Below are positions 1 to 8,627 of a DNA stretch of 12,064 bases, piece after piece. Numbering within the stretch: the stretch's first letter is position 1; each line of letters begins with the position of its first letter. Location: assembly GCA_025355395.1 (NCBI GenBank), contig JANXZT010000082.1, forward strand, positions 1 through 12,064, in the 5' to 3' direction. This DNA comes from Betaproteobacteria bacterium (GTDB lineage Bacteria; Pseudomonadota; Gammaproteobacteria; Burkholderiales; Casimicrobiaceae). The position numbers were made by a program, and so were the translations under genes. The notes beneath the pieces were generated by a model. That model worked only from the letters and a program-made list of their open reading frames with translations. It had not been told where the DNA came from and ran no database searches.

Positions 1-1377
1 AACGCGGTGGCGGGCGATCCTTACCCGATCGACACGCTGATCCTGTTCATGGCTAACATGGCGTGGAATTCCAGCATGAATACCCGGTCGGTACAGGACA
101 TGCTGCGGGAGAAGGATGCGAGCGGCGAGTACAAGATTCCCTTCCTCGTCGTCGCGGACGCGTTCCATTCCGAGACGGTGAACTTCGCCGATCTCGTCCT
201 GCCCGATACCACGTATCTCGAGCGGCACGACGCCATCTCGCTGCTCGATCGCCCGATTTCCGAACCCGATTCCGCGGCCGATGCGATCCGCTATCCGATC
301 ATCCCGCTCGACCGCGACGTGCGCCCATGGCAGGACGTGCTCGTCGATCTCGCGTCGCGTCTCAAATTTCCCGCGTTCGTGACCGCGGACGGAGCGCGCA
401 AATTCAAGGATTACCCCGACTTCATCGTCAACTTCGAGCGGGCGCCGGGAATCGGCTTCCTCGCGGGATGGCGGGGCCCCAACGGCGACCAGTTCCTCAA
501 GGGCAAGCCGAACCCGAAGCAGTGGGAAGCCTACATCGCGAACGAATCGTTCTTCAGCTGGCACTGGCCGGACCACATGCGCTACATGCGGTTCATCAAC
601 AAGGACTACCTCGACTTCGCCGCAGAGGTCGGGTTCATCGGCAAGTCGGAGCCGATCATCATGCAGCTCTACTCCGAGCCGCTCCAGAAATTCCGGCTGG
701 CGGGGCAGGGCCTCTACGACGGTCCGCAGCCGAAGGAAGCGGTCGACAAGGAACGGCTGGTCAAGTATTTCGATCCGCTGCCCGCGTGGGAGCTGCCCAT
801 CGAGCAGACCCGCACTTCGGCCGAAGAATATCCGTTCTTCGCGATCACGCAACGCCCGATGATGATGTATCACTCATGGGATTCGCAGAACGCCTGGCTG
901 CGCCAGATCATCTCCGAGAACTTCCTGCACATGAATCGGGCGACGGCGACCCGGCATGGCCTTGTCGATTTCGATTGGGTGTGGGTGGAGTCGGCCACCG
1001 GTCGCGTGCGTTGCCAGCTCAAGACGATGGAGGGCGTCGAGGCGAACACCGTGTGGACGTGGAATGCGATCGGCAAGCAGGCGGGCGCCTGGGGGCTGGA
1101 GAAGGAGGCGTCCGAGGCGACGCATGGCTTCCTCCTCAATCACCTCATCTCCGAACTGCTGCCGTCGCGGCCCGGCGATCGCCGCATCACCAATTCCGAC
1201 CCGATCACGGGGCAGGCGGCGTGGTTCGATCTGCGGGTGAAGGTCACCAAGGCCAAGCCCGGTGAAACCGGCATCTGGCCCGAGTTTCCGGCCCTGAAAC
1301 TCCTGCCGTGGGACGACGGCCATCGGCCGGAACTTCTGCGCTATGACTCGAAGCCGGCGAGCGCACCGCGTGCGTGA
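1..1377 (+). CDS. soeA: Molybdopterin oxidoreductase catalytic subunit, SoeA-like (C-terminal part, 5' partial)
   Basis: The reading frame is already open at base 1, so this is the C-terminal part (about 458 residues) of a large molybdopterin enzyme of the DMSO reductase/CISM family. The Mo-cofactor segment AFHSETVNFADLVLPDTTYLE is typical: the partner chain moves to 'losing the substrate-side formal charge' sites, and the phrase DLVLP(D/A)xTYLE occurs across the family. The C-terminal molydopterin-dinucleotide-binding domain follows from about residue 275, ending with NSDPITGQAAWFDLRV, which I recall as characteristic of the SoeA group. In that group the enzyme oxidises sulfite to sulfate in the cytoplasm and passes electrons to quinone through SoeB and SoeC. 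The N-terminal iron-sulfur and active-site regions are outside the window, so the substrate cannot be verified. Other CISM enzymes (tetrathionate, polysulfide or S-/N-oxide reductases) remain possible. The next gene starts 51 nt downstream and completes the A-B-C order. Confidence 0.85.
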   Translation, partial: NAVAGDPYPIDTLILFMANMAWNSSMNTRSVQDMLREKDASGEYKIPFLVVADAFHSETVNFADLVLPDTTYLERHDAISLLDRPISEPDSAADAIRYPIIPLDRDVRPWQDVLVDLASRLKFPAFVTADGARKFKDYPDFIVNFERAPGIGFLAGWRGPNGDQFLKGKPNPKQWEAYIANESFFSWHWPDHMRYMRFINKDYLDFAAEVGFIGKSEPIIMQLYSEPLQKFRLAGQGLYDGPQPKEAVDKERLVKYFDPLPAWELPIEQTRTSAEEYPFFAITQRPMMMYHSWDSQNAWLRQIISENFLHMNRATATRHGLVDFDWVWVESATGRVRCQLKTMEGVEANTVWTWNAIGKQAGAWGLEKEASEATHGFLLNHLISELLPSRPGDRRITNSDPITGQAAWFDLRVKVTKAKPGETGIWPEFPALKLLPWDDGHRPELLRYDSKPASAPRA

Positions 1378-1428
1378 CAGCGGGCGCGCGCACCCTCCCC
1401 GCGTGCAGTTCCCACCAAGGCGATCGCC

Positions 1429-2124
1429 ATGAAGCTCGGACTCGTCATCGATCTCGACACCTGCGTCGGCTGTCACGCCTGCGCCGTCGCGTGCAAGGAA
1501 TGGAACAATTCGTCGTCGGTGTCGGGGCCGCTCTCCGATTACCAACCGTATGGCAAGGCGCCCTCGGGCGTCTGGTTCAATCGCATCCGGCACTACGAGA
1601 TCGGTGAGTACCCGACGAACAAGACGCTCAACATGCCGATGTCGTGCATGCATTGCGAGGATGCCGAATGCGTGACGGTGTGTCCGACAGGGGCCTCATA
1701 CAAGCGGCCCGAGGACGGCATCGTGCTGATCGACCAGGACAAGTGCATGGGCTGCAATCTGTGCTCGTGGGCGTGTCCCTACGGCGCGCGGGAGCTCGAC
1801 CAGGACTCCGGCACGATGAAAAAATGCACGTTATGCGTGGACCGCATCTACGACCTCGAGCTGCCGGTCGAGGAGCGGCAGCCTGCGTGCGTGCTTGCTT
1901 GTCCCACACATGCGCGGATGTTCGGCGATCTCGACGATCCCGACTCCGAGGTATCGAAGACGGTGCGCGAGCGCAATGGCTTCGGCCTCATGCCCGAGCT
2001 GGGATACAAGCCCGTGAATCAATATCTGCCGATTCGCGAGGTGAAGCCGGTTCCGGCCCATACCGCCGCGCCCTTGCTCATCGAAGGTGTCAAGCAGTTC
2101 ACCAATCGGATCATCAACCGCTGA
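1429..2124 (+). CDS. soeB: Four-[4Fe-4S] electron-transfer subunit, SoeB/DmsB-like
   Basis: This 231-residue ferredoxin-like protein carries electrons between the molybdenum subunit and the membrane anchor. Sixteen cysteines fall in four groups as expected for four [4Fe-4S] clusters: C12/C15/C18/C22, C73/C76/C81/C85, C106/C109/C112/C116 and C133/C136 with C154/C158. There is no Tat or Sec signal at the N terminus (MKLGLVIDLDTCVGCHAC), which fits a cytoplasmic complex. Length and the opening motif match the SoeB/DmsB/TtrB group; SoeB is favoured by the company it keeps. An AAGG at 1417-1420 lies 8 nt before the ATG and supports this start. The gene sits 51 nt after the catalytic subunit and 13 nt before the anchor, so the three are almost certainly one transcript. 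Assignment as an iron-sulfur CISM subunit is firm; the specific sulfite role is inferred. Confidence 0.9.
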   Translation: MKLGLVIDLDTCVGCHACAVACKEWNNSSSVSGPLSDYQPYGKAPSGVWFNRIRHYEIGEYPTNKTLNMPMSCMHCEDAECVTVCPTGASYKRPEDGIVLIDQDKCMGCNLCSWACPYGARELDQDSGTMKKCTLCVDRIYDLELPVEERQPACVLACPTHARMFGDLDDPDSEVSKTVRERNGFGLMPELGYKPVNQYLPIREVKPVPAHTAAPLLIEGVKQFTNRIINR

Positions 2125-2137
2125 TGCGCCGGCACCC

Positions 2138-3058
2138 ATGAAGCCATCGCTGTCGGTCATCTTTTTCACCGTGAGTTCGGGCGCGGGTTTCGGCCTCATG
2201 GCGCTGCTCGCGCTGGCCGACGTTCTGCAGTGGGGCGGGGGACTGAGCGATGGCGCGATCGTGGGCGTCGGGCTGATCGCGCTGGTGCTGGTCACGGCCG
2301 GCCTGCTTTCGTCGATGCTCCACCTCGCGAATCCGAAAAACGCCTGGCGCTCGTTCTCGCGCTTCAAGTCGTCGTGGCTTTCGCGCGAGGGCGTATTCGC
2401 AGTCGCGTTTTATCCATTCGCACTGGGTTATCTGCTGCTCGCCTACCTCGGCGTCGCCGGCGCTCCAAGGGCGATCGCGGGCGTCGGCACGATTGCCCTG
2501 GCTTGGATCACGCTCTATTGCACGGGGATGATCTATGCCAGCCTCAAGCCGATCCCGCAATGGCATACCCCGCTGGTGCCGATCGCGTATTTCGTCCTGG
2601 GCCACTATTCGGGTGCCTTGCTGCTGTTTGCCGTACTCGTCTACGGCGGACAGGGCGCTCCGGTGTACCTGTACTCGGTGCTGACCTGGCTGGCGCTCGC
2701 GGCCGCCGTCAAGGCGATCTACTACGCGTGGATGCGCCGGCCAGGCGTGGGCGCAACGATCAATACCGCGACGGGCATTTCGCGTGCGCGCGTGCGGCTG
2801 CTTGACGTCGGGCACAGCCATGGGACGTTCCTGACCAACGAGTTCGGTTTCATTCTGGCCCGCAAGCATGCGGTGCTCGGCAAGGTGCTCGTATTCGTGG
2901 TCGGATTCGTCGTTCCGCTCGGCGCGCTACTGCTCGCGCCGCAGATCGTCGTAACGGCACTGTTCGCGGCGGTCGCGGCCACCGTCGGTTTGATCGTCGA
3001 ACGCTGGTTCTTCTTCGCCGAGGCACGCCACGTCGTCAGGCTTTATCACGGCCTATGA
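2138..3058 (+). CDS. soeC: DmsC-like membrane anchor subunit, SoeC-like
   Basis: A 306-residue integral membrane protein of the DmsC family, which anchors CISM oxidoreductases and exchanges electrons with quinone. The N terminus (MKPSLSVIFFTVSSGAGFGL) is the family's usual opening, going straight into the first of about eight hydrophobic segments. Other clear segments include those around IVGVGLIALVLVTAGLL, VFAVAFYPFALGYLLLAYL, LVPIAYFVLGHYSGALLLFAV and the C-terminal VLVFVVGFVVPLGALLLA. The conserved soluble loop HLANPKNAWRSFSRFKSSWLSREG is present. I chose ATG 2138 rather than the in-frame start at 2087 because the earlier one overlaps the previous gene and adds a serine-rich tail with no family match. 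It lies 13 nt after the iron-sulfur subunit. DmsC-type rather than NrfD-type anchor is consistent with SoeABC. Confidence 0.85.
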   Translation: MKPSLSVIFFTVSSGAGFGLMALLALADVLQWGGGLSDGAIVGVGLIALVLVTAGLLSSMLHLANPKNAWRSFSRFKSSWLSREGVFAVAFYPFALGYLLLAYLGVAGAPRAIAGVGTIALAWITLYCTGMIYASLKPIPQWHTPLVPIAYFVLGHYSGALLLFAVLVYGGQGAPVYLYSVLTWLALAAAVKAIYYAWMRRPGVGATINTATGISRARVRLLDVGHSHGTFLTNEFGFILARKHAVLGKVLVFVVGFVVPLGALLLAPQIVVTALFAAVAATVGLIVERWFFFAEARHVVRLYHGL

Positions 3059-3101
3059 GGACGTCCGCGCGAAGCGCCCGTGACTGTGACTGCGGCGTGA
3101 G

Positions 3102-4550
3102 ATGCCGCGGTCAGCCGCCATGCTGAACGTCGAGATCGGATCGACGAGCGCGGCAAACGCGGGCGAGCATCCGGATCGCCTGCCCGCGCGGCAGCGCACT
3201 GAGTGCGACGCGCTCGACGTGTGGCTCGATCGGATCGGGCGCATCCATCCCAAGTCCATTGCGATGGGTCTCGATCGCGTCGCAGCGGTGCGGCACGCGA
3301 TGGCTCTCGATCCGACCTTTCCGGTCATTGCCGTGGGTGGCACAAACGGCAAAGGTTCGACCTGCGCGATGATGGAGGCGGTACTCTCCGCCGCGGGCTA
3401 CCGTGTCGGATGCTATGCATCGCCGCATCTCATTCGGTTCAACGAGCGCGTGCGGGTCAACGGAGTTTCTGCAAGCGACGAATGCATCGCCTCCGCTCTC
3501 GCGCGGGCCGATGCGTCGCGCGGGGAGGTCGAGCTCACCTACTTCGAGTTTGCGACGCTCACCGCGATGGGGATCTTCATCGACGACGATGTCGACGTCG
3601 CCATTCTCGAAGTGGGCCTCGGCGGCCGGCTCGATGCGGTCAACGTCTTCGATGCCGATTGCGCCGTCATCACCAGCGTGGCGATCGATCACGTCGACTA
3701 TCTTGGCCCGACGCGCGAGATGATCGCATTCGAGAAAGCGGGCATCTTCCGCCCGCGGATGCCCGCCGTCTGCTCGGAGCCCGATGTCCCCGAATCCATG
3801 CTGAGCCATGCGCAAGCGATCGGTGCGCGTTTTCTGCGGCTCGACGAAGCGTTCGCTTACGAGGCGACCGGCGATAGGTGGATGTATCACTCGGCGAACG
3901 TACGGTTAGTGGACTTGCCGAAGCCCCACCTCGAAGGTGCGTTCCAGCTACGCAATGCGAGCGCTGCCATCACCGCGCTGCAGGCGGTTGCCGACGGGAG
4001 TTTGCGCGTCGCGCCCCGGCACATAGCGCAGGGCATCACAGACGTGCGGCTGCCTGGTCGGTTCCATGTTCTGCGCGAGCGGCCCGAGGTTGTGGTCGAC
4101 GTGGCGCACAACCAGCAGGCGGCCGAGGCGCTGCGGGACAATCTCGGGTCGACGCGCAAGTTCCGACGCACGCTCGCGGTGTTCGCCATGCTGGACGACA
4201 AGGACATCGCTGCGGTGATCGAGGCGACGAAATCAAGTGTTGCCGAGTGGTTCATCGCGGACATCCGGACGGAGCGTGGCGCGACCGCCGAGCGATTGCG
4301 GGGCGAATTGACGAATGCCGGCGTCGCGGGGGGACACATATCTTCGTTCGGCAGCCCGGAACAGGCATATCGCGCCGTGGTGAGACAGGCGGCAGATGAC
4401 GGACGATCGCGTCGTAGTGTTCGGGTCGTTTCACACCGTCGCGGCAGCAATAACCCTTCACTGCGAATATGCGGGCGGACACGCGTTCGAGTGCTCATGC
4501 CTGGCCTGACTTCTACGGCCGCTGCCTGCCGATGCGCTCGCGGCGCCTGA
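3102..4550 (+). CDS. folC: Folylpolyglutamate synthase/dihydrofolate synthase, probable 3' frameshift
   Basis: FolC adds glutamate to dihydropteroate or to tetrahydrofolates, retaining folates in the cell and raising their affinity for C1 enzymes. Visible motifs: the P-loop GGTNGKGST at residues 79-87, SPHLIRFNERVRVNG near 107-121, TYFEFATLTAMG near 146-156, EVGLGGRLDAVN at 170-181, the SVAIDHVDYLG block near 192-202, RLPGRFHVL near 316-324, and DVAHNQ at 333-338 (family usually DVAHNP). The expected terminal block (VVVFGSFHTVAAA) is not in this frame: it is encoded in the +1 frame from about 4402 to a stop at 4507-4509. Removing one G at 4401-4402 would join the two parts into a 468-residue protein. 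As read, the last 49 residues are unrelated, arginine-rich sequence. ATG 3102 is the first start after an in-frame stop at 3087; no strong ribosome site is seen. It is not beside accD, purF or other usual housekeeping neighbours, so it may be a second, pathway-specific copy. Confidence 0.85.
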   Translation: MPRSAAMLNVEIGSTSAANAGEHPDRLPARQRTECDALDVWLDRIGRIHPKSIAMGLDRVAAVRHAMALDPTFPVIAVGGTNGKGSTCAMMEAVLSAAGYRVGCYASPHLIRFNERVRVNGVSASDECIASALARADASRGEVELTYFEFATLTAMGIFIDDDVDVAILEVGLGGRLDAVNVFDADCAVITSVAIDHVDYLGPTREMIAFEKAGIFRPRMPAVCSEPDVPESMLSHAQAIGARFLRLDEAFAYEATGDRWMYHSANVRLVDLPKPHLEGAFQLRNASAAITALQAVADGSLRVAPRHIAQGITDVRLPGRFHVLRERPEVVVDVAHNQQAAEALRDNLGSTRKFRRTLAVFAMLDDKDIAAVIEATKSSVAEWFIADIRTERGATAERLRGELTNAGVAGGHISSFGSPEQAYRAVVRQAADDGRSRRSVRVVSHRRGSNNPSLRICGRTRVRVLMPGLTSTAAACRCARGA

Positions 4551-4828
4551 CGTGTGCGTGGCCGCCACGGTAGAGACGCGGTCGTTCCCCGGTGTAGAAT
4601 CGTAGCCGGGGCGCGTGCGCGCGGCGTTGCTGTGGCGCGTCGCGTCGAGACAAACCCCCGCTCCACCTACGCCATCGCGTAGCAGGGTTCGAGCGCGAGG
4701 TGTCGTTCGCGGCCACAGCGATGTTTCTCCGGCTGGCCGCGCCGGCGACGGTCGACTCGCAAGCCTCAGCGTCCGCGCTGCGGTCGGAATGAACGAACCT
4801 CTTCAAGTTCACAGGTAGGTGGCGCGCG
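4551..4828. other. Spacer with no supported gene; one inverted repeat
   Basis: No convincing gene is visible here. The short + frame at 4615-4818 is arginine-rich with no recognisable motif, and the opposite-strand frame runs on into the MFS gene as an antisense shadow. If the folC frame is restored, the empty stretch begins at 4510 and is about 320 nt. It holds a 6-bp perfect inverted repeat, CCCCGG at 4587-4592 and CCGGGG at 4606-4611 with a 13-nt loop and no following T-run. It also has an isolated TAGAAT at 4595-4600 inside that loop without a matching -35 box. A promoter for the MFS gene is expected in this stretch, but I cannot place it. Confidence 0.5.
4587..4611. repeat. Short inverted repeat between folC and MFS gene
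   Basis: CCCCGG (4587-4592) pairs with CCGGGG (4606-4611) around a 13-nt loop. It lies about 80 nt after the restored folC stop. With no T-run it is a weak terminator at best; it could also be an operator. Six-base GC-rich repeats arise by chance in DNA of this composition. Confidence 0.3.
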
Positions 4829-6046
4829 ATGCAGTGGTCTCGCTGGAGAATGCCCGGGGTCATCCTTGCGTGCGCATGCGCGATTCTCATGACCTCGGTT
4901 GGCATTCGGCAGGCGTTCGGTCTGTTTCTAGCGCCGATGAGCGCCGATCTGGGCATCGGACGGGGAACCTTCGGCTTTGCGATCGCGCTCCAGAATCTGC
5001 TGTGGGGATTGCTGCAGCCGTTCACCGGAATGTTCGCCGACAAACACGGCGCCGGACGCGTGCTCGTGCTCGGCGCGATTCTGTATGCCGCGGGTCTGAT
5101 CCTGATGGCGTTTTCGACCACGCCGGTGATGCTGGACTGGAGCGCAGGTGTCCTGATCGGACTCGGGCTGTCCGCGTGCTCCTTCAGCGTCGTGATGGGC
5201 GTGGTCGCGCGCACGTTTCGTCCCGAGCGGCGGAGTTGGGCCCTCGGTCTTGCCGGGGCCGGCGGGTCGTTTGGGCAGTTCGCGATGCTGCCCTTCGGCC
5301 AGTCCTTGATCACCGCGGCGGGATGGAAAGGAGCGCTGTTCGTGCTCGCCGCGACGATGATGCTGGTCATCGTTCTCGCCGTGCCACTCGCCGGCAAGCC
5401 GGCGATTCCGGCCGGCAACGATCCGCACAATATTCGGGCAGCGCTGGGGCAGGCGATGGCCGACAAGGGATTCTGGTTCCTCACCGCCAGCTTCGCCGTT
5501 TGCGGGTTCCAGACGGTGTTTCTGATGATTCACCTGCCCGCGTTCATCCTCGACCACGGGCTGCCCGCATCGGTGGCCGTGACCGCGCTGGCCATCGTGG
5601 GCTTGTGCAACACCGTCGGCTCGTACGGCTGCGGGGTGCTCGGCAGCCGCTTTCGCAAGAAACGGGTGCTTAGCTGGATCTTCGTTTTTCGCGCCGTGGT
5701 GATCGCGATCTATGTGGCGCTGCCGGTGACGCCGCTCTCGACCTACATGCTGGCGATGGCCATCGGCCTCACCTGGCTCGGAACCGTGCCGCTCACCAAC
5801 GCGCTCGTTGCGGATATCTTTGGCGTGCGGTACTTGTCGACGCTGTTCGGCATCGCGTTCCTCGGCCATCAGATCGGCAGCTTCTTCGGCGCCTGGTACG
5901 GTGGGTACGTATTCGACGCAACCGGGTCTTACCAAATTGTATGGCTGTTGTGCATCGTAATGAGCGTCCTGGCAGCTATCCTGTGCTGGCCCATCGACGA
6001 TCGTCAGCGCGCGAGGCCTTGCGTTGCGAGCGTTGGACGCGCATGA
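4829..6046 (+). CDS. Major facilitator superfamily transporter (monocarboxylate/organic-anion type)
   Basis: A 405-residue, twelve-segment MFS carrier. The first segment (VILACACAILMTSVGIRQAFGLFLAPM) has the GIRQxFGLFLxPM pattern common in proteobacterial carriers related to the SLC16/oxalate-formate antiporter branch. The MFS signature loop between segments 2 and 3 is present as GMFADKHGAGR at residues 67-77. The two six-helix halves are separated by a polar loop near residues 187-208 (AGKPAIPAGNDPHNIRAALG). The start is well supported: AGGTGG at 4817-4822 lies 6 nt before the ATG. The substrate cannot be inferred from sequence; related carriers take small carboxylates or other organic anions. 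Its place between folC and the two-component genes suggests it imports the compound, or a derivative, to which the locus responds. Confidence 0.88.
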   Translation: MQWSRWRMPGVILACACAILMTSVGIRQAFGLFLAPMSADLGIGRGTFGFAIALQNLLWGLLQPFTGMFADKHGAGRVLVLGAILYAAGLILMAFSTTPVMLDWSAGVLIGLGLSACSFSVVMGVVARTFRPERRSWALGLAGAGGSFGQFAMLPFGQSLITAAGWKGALFVLAATMMLVIVLAVPLAGKPAIPAGNDPHNIRAALGQAMADKGFWFLTASFAVCGFQTVFLMIHLPAFILDHGLPASVAVTALAIVGLCNTVGSYGCGVLGSRFRKKRVLSWIFVFRAVVIAIYVALPVTPLSTYMLAMAIGLTWLGTVPLTNALVADIFGVRYLSTLFGIAFLGHQIGSFFGAWYGGYVFDATGSYQIVWLLCIVMSVLAAILCWPIDDRQRARPCVASVGRA

Positions 6047-6048
6047 GC

Positions 6049-6083
6049 GGTGTCCCGGCGGCCTGCTGACACCAGGGGCCCCT
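6049..6083. repeat. Stem-loop and palindrome just after the MFS stop codon
   Basis: GGTGTC (6049-6054) and GACACC (6068-6073) form a perfect 6-bp stem with a 13-nt loop, beginning 2 nt after the MFS stop. It is followed at once by the 10-bp palindrome AGGGGCCCCT (6074-6083). No T-run follows, so this is not a textbook intrinsic terminator. It could be an RNA-stabilising 3' hairpin or a site that lowers read-through into the kinase gene. Confidence 0.35.
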
Positions 6084-6144
6084 CGCCGCTCGCGTGCATT
6101 GGCGGGTTCGGCGCGGGGGTGGCGAGCGCCCATTGGATCGACAG

Positions 6145-7188
6145 ATGGCAAACGCAGTCCTCAACTCGCTCGAATCGTTCATCGACGTTCTTCCGTGGCC
6201 GGCAGCGGTCGTCGCGGACTCAGGGCAGGTGACGCACCTCAATCCGGCGATGGAAGCCCAAGGCCTGCGCTTGGCGCCGCGCCAGACGCGGCACGTTCGA
6301 TCGCTCTTCCCGGAATACAGCGCCGCACTGCAAAGCGATCCGCCCTGGCTCACGCCCGGGCAGGTGTCTGTCGAGCGGCAATCCGCGAGCGGTCCTGTGC
6401 ACGAGCGGATCCACACCTTTCGCCACGGATCGCAGAGCGGCATGATCGTCTGCGACGAGACTCGTTGGCGCGAGCTCGAAGTGGGCTACGCGCAGAACGC
6501 GCGTCTCGCCTCGCTCGGGTTCCTGCTGGCGAGCGTCTCGCACGAGGTCAACAATCCGCTGTCAGCGATCAGCTCGATGGTCCAGATTATCCAGTCGAAG
6601 CGCGGGGTATCCAGCGAAGTTCGGCAGAAGGGAACCAGCCTCATCGCGGAAAACACCCGTCGGCTTCTGCTGATCACGCGCAAGCTGACGAGCTTCGCGC
6701 GCGTCGACGATACGGTTCGCACGCGATTTTCAATGGATACCGCGGTCGACGAGGCCTTCCTGCAGCTGAGGTACGATAGCATGGGTGAAACCGTCGGGTT
6801 CGAGCACCAGCGCGAGCCGAAGGCGATTGTGCTGGGCTACCAGGATCAGGCGCAGCAGATCTTCTTCAACCTCTTTCTCAATGCGGCGCAGGCATTGAAA
6901 GGACGTGGAACGATCAGCGTGATCACGGAGTGCGTGGCGCTCGCCGAAGTGAGCGTCACTGTAAGCGATACGGGACCTGGCATCCCGGAGCCTTATCTGA
7001 CCCGCATTTTCGAGCCGTTCTTCACGACCAAGCCGAGCGGCGACGGAATTGGCCTCGGCCTCGCGATCTGCAACGAGATCGTCCATGAACACGGTGGAAG
7101 TATCGCCGCGAAAAGCAACCCCGCCGGAGGCGCGCTCTTCCAGCTCAGGTTCCCCCTCGCCGTGGATGCGCGTCGGGCGAAGCCATGA
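6145..7188 (+). CDS. Soluble PAS-type sensor histidine kinase, NtrB-like
   Basis: A 347-residue cytoplasmic histidine kinase. Residues about 8-110 look like a PAS sensor domain (SFIDVLPWPAAVVADSGQVTHLNPAME opens it). The HisKA domain contains the H-box ASVSHEVNNPLSAISS with phospho-acceptor H133. The HATPase_c domain shows the N-box QIFFNLFLNAAQALKG, the G1 box VSDTGPGI, the F-box FEPFFTTK and the G2 box GIGLGLAICNEIV. No membrane segment is present, so it must sense an internal metabolite or receive a signal from a partner protein. ATG 6145 is preferred to the in-frame ATG 6094 because the extra 17 residues are arginine/glycine-rich and precede the PAS fold. Its stop overlaps the start of the response-regulator gene (ATGA at 7185-7188), so the two are translationally coupled and are certain partners. 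Confidence 0.9.
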   Translation: MANAVLNSLESFIDVLPWPAAVVADSGQVTHLNPAMEAQGLRLAPRQTRHVRSLFPEYSAALQSDPPWLTPGQVSVERQSASGPVHERIHTFRHGSQSGMIVCDETRWRELEVGYAQNARLASLGFLLASVSHEVNNPLSAISSMVQIIQSKRGVSSEVRQKGTSLIAENTRRLLLITRKLTSFARVDDTVRTRFSMDTAVDEAFLQLRYDSMGETVGFEHQREPKAIVLGYQDQAQQIFFNLFLNAAQALKGRGTISVITECVALAEVSVTVSDTGPGIPEPYLTRIFEPFFTTKPSGDGIGLGLAICNEIVHEHGGSIAAKSNPAGGALFQLRFPLAVDARRAKP

Positions 7189-8594
7189 AATCCGCCAGGG
7201 CCGATCGCGATGCGCCGCGAGCCGGACGCATACTCGTCATCGAGGACGATAACGCCGTAGGCCAAGCCCTGGAGATGCTTCTCGCATCCAAAGAGTACGC
7301 GGTCACCGTGGTGCAAACTTCACGCGAGGGCATCCAACGGGCGGTCTCCTCCGAATTCGACTTGATCGTCACCGACCTGCGGTTGCAGGACGGAAGCGGA
7401 TTCGACGTGATTGCCGCGGTGAAGGAAGCGCAGAACAGCCCGCCCGTGATCGTGATGACCGGCTACTCATCGGTGCAGAGCGCGGTGCAGTCGTTGCGCG
7501 AGGGCGCCGTGGATTACATCATCAAGCCCTACAACAACGAGGAGTTCCTGTATTCCGTCAGCCGCGCCCTGAACGAGCGCCAGATGCGGCGCGAGAACGC
7601 GGTGCTGAAACGCAATCTGCAGAATGTCTACGCATCCAAAAGGATCATCGGCGAGAGCCCAGGCATAAAACGCGTACTCGACCTGGTCCGGCGTGTCGCG
7701 CCAACGGATGCCACTGTCTTCATCCAGGGCGAAAGCGGCACCGGCAAGGAACTCGTCGCGCAGGCGATCCACACGGAAAGTCGACGGGCGAACGCGGCAT
7801 TCGTGCCGGTCAACTGTGGCGCGATACCGACGGAACTCGTCGAGTCAGAGCTCTTTGGCCACGTCAAGGGCGCGTTCACCGGCGCGACCGGCGCGTCCGA
7901 GGGGCTGATCATGGAGGCGCAGGGCGGAACCTTGTTCCTCGACGAGATCGGCGAGTTGCCGCTGGGGATGCAGGTGAAGCTTCTGCGCGCGCTCCAGGAG
8001 AAGGAGGTTCGCCCCGTCGGCGGCAAGGACACCCGCCGCGCCGACGTTCGCTTCGTGGCCGCCAGCAACAAGGACCTGAAGGAGGCCATCGCCCGCGGCG
8101 AGTTTCGCGAAGACCTCTTCTATCGGCTCAATGTCATCAAGATCCAGGTTCCGCCGCTGCGCGAGCGAGAGGGCGATGTCGATCTTCTCGTCAAGCATTT
8201 CATCAACTACTATGCGAAGAAGATCGGCAAGCGAATCCGCTATCTCGACGCCGGCTTCAAGAGCTTCGTGAAGACCTATCAATGGCCCGGCAATGTACGC
8301 GAACTGCAAAACCTGATCGAGCGCGCGGCCATACTCACGGACTCGGACGTGCTCAACTACGACGACATTGTGGATACGCCGCTCACGCTCGACGGCCCTT
8401 CGCTGATGGCGGATGTCGTCGAGCACCCGATGTCGGTCGAGGATTACATCCAGCACATCGTCAAGAAGCACCAGGCAACGCGCAGCGAGATCGAGCTCGC
8501 GCGGATGCTCGGAATCGGCCGCAAGGCGTTGTGGGTCCGCCGGCGGAGATGGGCGATGACGCGGACCCCGACCGGCTCCAAGCCGAAGACCTGA
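7185..8594 (+). CDS. Sigma-54-dependent response regulator, NtrC family
   Basis: A 469-residue transcription activator with three domains. The receiver domain (about 14-130) has the acidic pair D21/D22, phospho-acceptor D64, T92 and K114. The AAA+ sigma-54 interaction domain (about 152-390) has Walker A GESGTGKE at 182-189, the sigma-54-contacting loop GAFTGA at 229-234, and Walker B with D253/E254 in GGTLFLDEIGELP. The C-terminal Fis-type helix-turn-helix (about 435-457) reads ELARMLGIGRKALWVRRRRW. All residues needed for phosphorylation, ATP hydrolysis and sigma-54 contact are present, so it should be a working activator. It overlaps the kinase gene by 4 nt. The -24/-12 promoter 110 nt beyond its stop, in front of the panB-like gene, is the obvious target. 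The natural inducer is unknown. Confidence 0.95.
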   Translation: MKSARADRDAPRAGRILVIEDDNAVGQALEMLLASKEYAVTVVQTSREGIQRAVSSEFDLIVTDLRLQDGSGFDVIAAVKEAQNSPPVIVMTGYSSVQSAVQSLREGAVDYIIKPYNNEEFLYSVSRALNERQMRRENAVLKRNLQNVYASKRIIGESPGIKRVLDLVRRVAPTDATVFIQGESGTGKELVAQAIHTESRRANAAFVPVNCGAIPTELVESELFGHVKGAFTGATGASEGLIMEAQGGTLFLDEIGELPLGMQVKLLRALQEKEVRPVGGKDTRRADVRFVAASNKDLKEAIARGEFREDLFYRLNVIKIQVPPLREREGDVDLLVKHFINYYAKKIGKRIRYLDAGFKSFVKTYQWPGNVRELQNLIERAAILTDSDVLNYDDIVDTPLTLDGPSLMADVVEHPMSVEDYIQHIVKKHQATRSEIELARMLGIGRKALWVRRRRWAMTRTPTGSKPKT

Positions 8595-8627
8595 GCGCCG
8601 CGGATTGTGTCGTGCGGCACGTTCCGT

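Noticed and set aside
4595..4600. TAGAAT as a sigma-70 -10 box for the MFS gene
   Set aside because: No -35-like hexamer at 16-18 nt upstream, and it is over 200 nt from the start codon.
4928..6151. Long minus-strand open frame opposite the MFS gene
   Set aside because: It is rich in H, R, E, Q and P with no domain pattern, the usual antisense shadow of a high-GC membrane protein gene; the + frame has full MFS features and a ribosome site.
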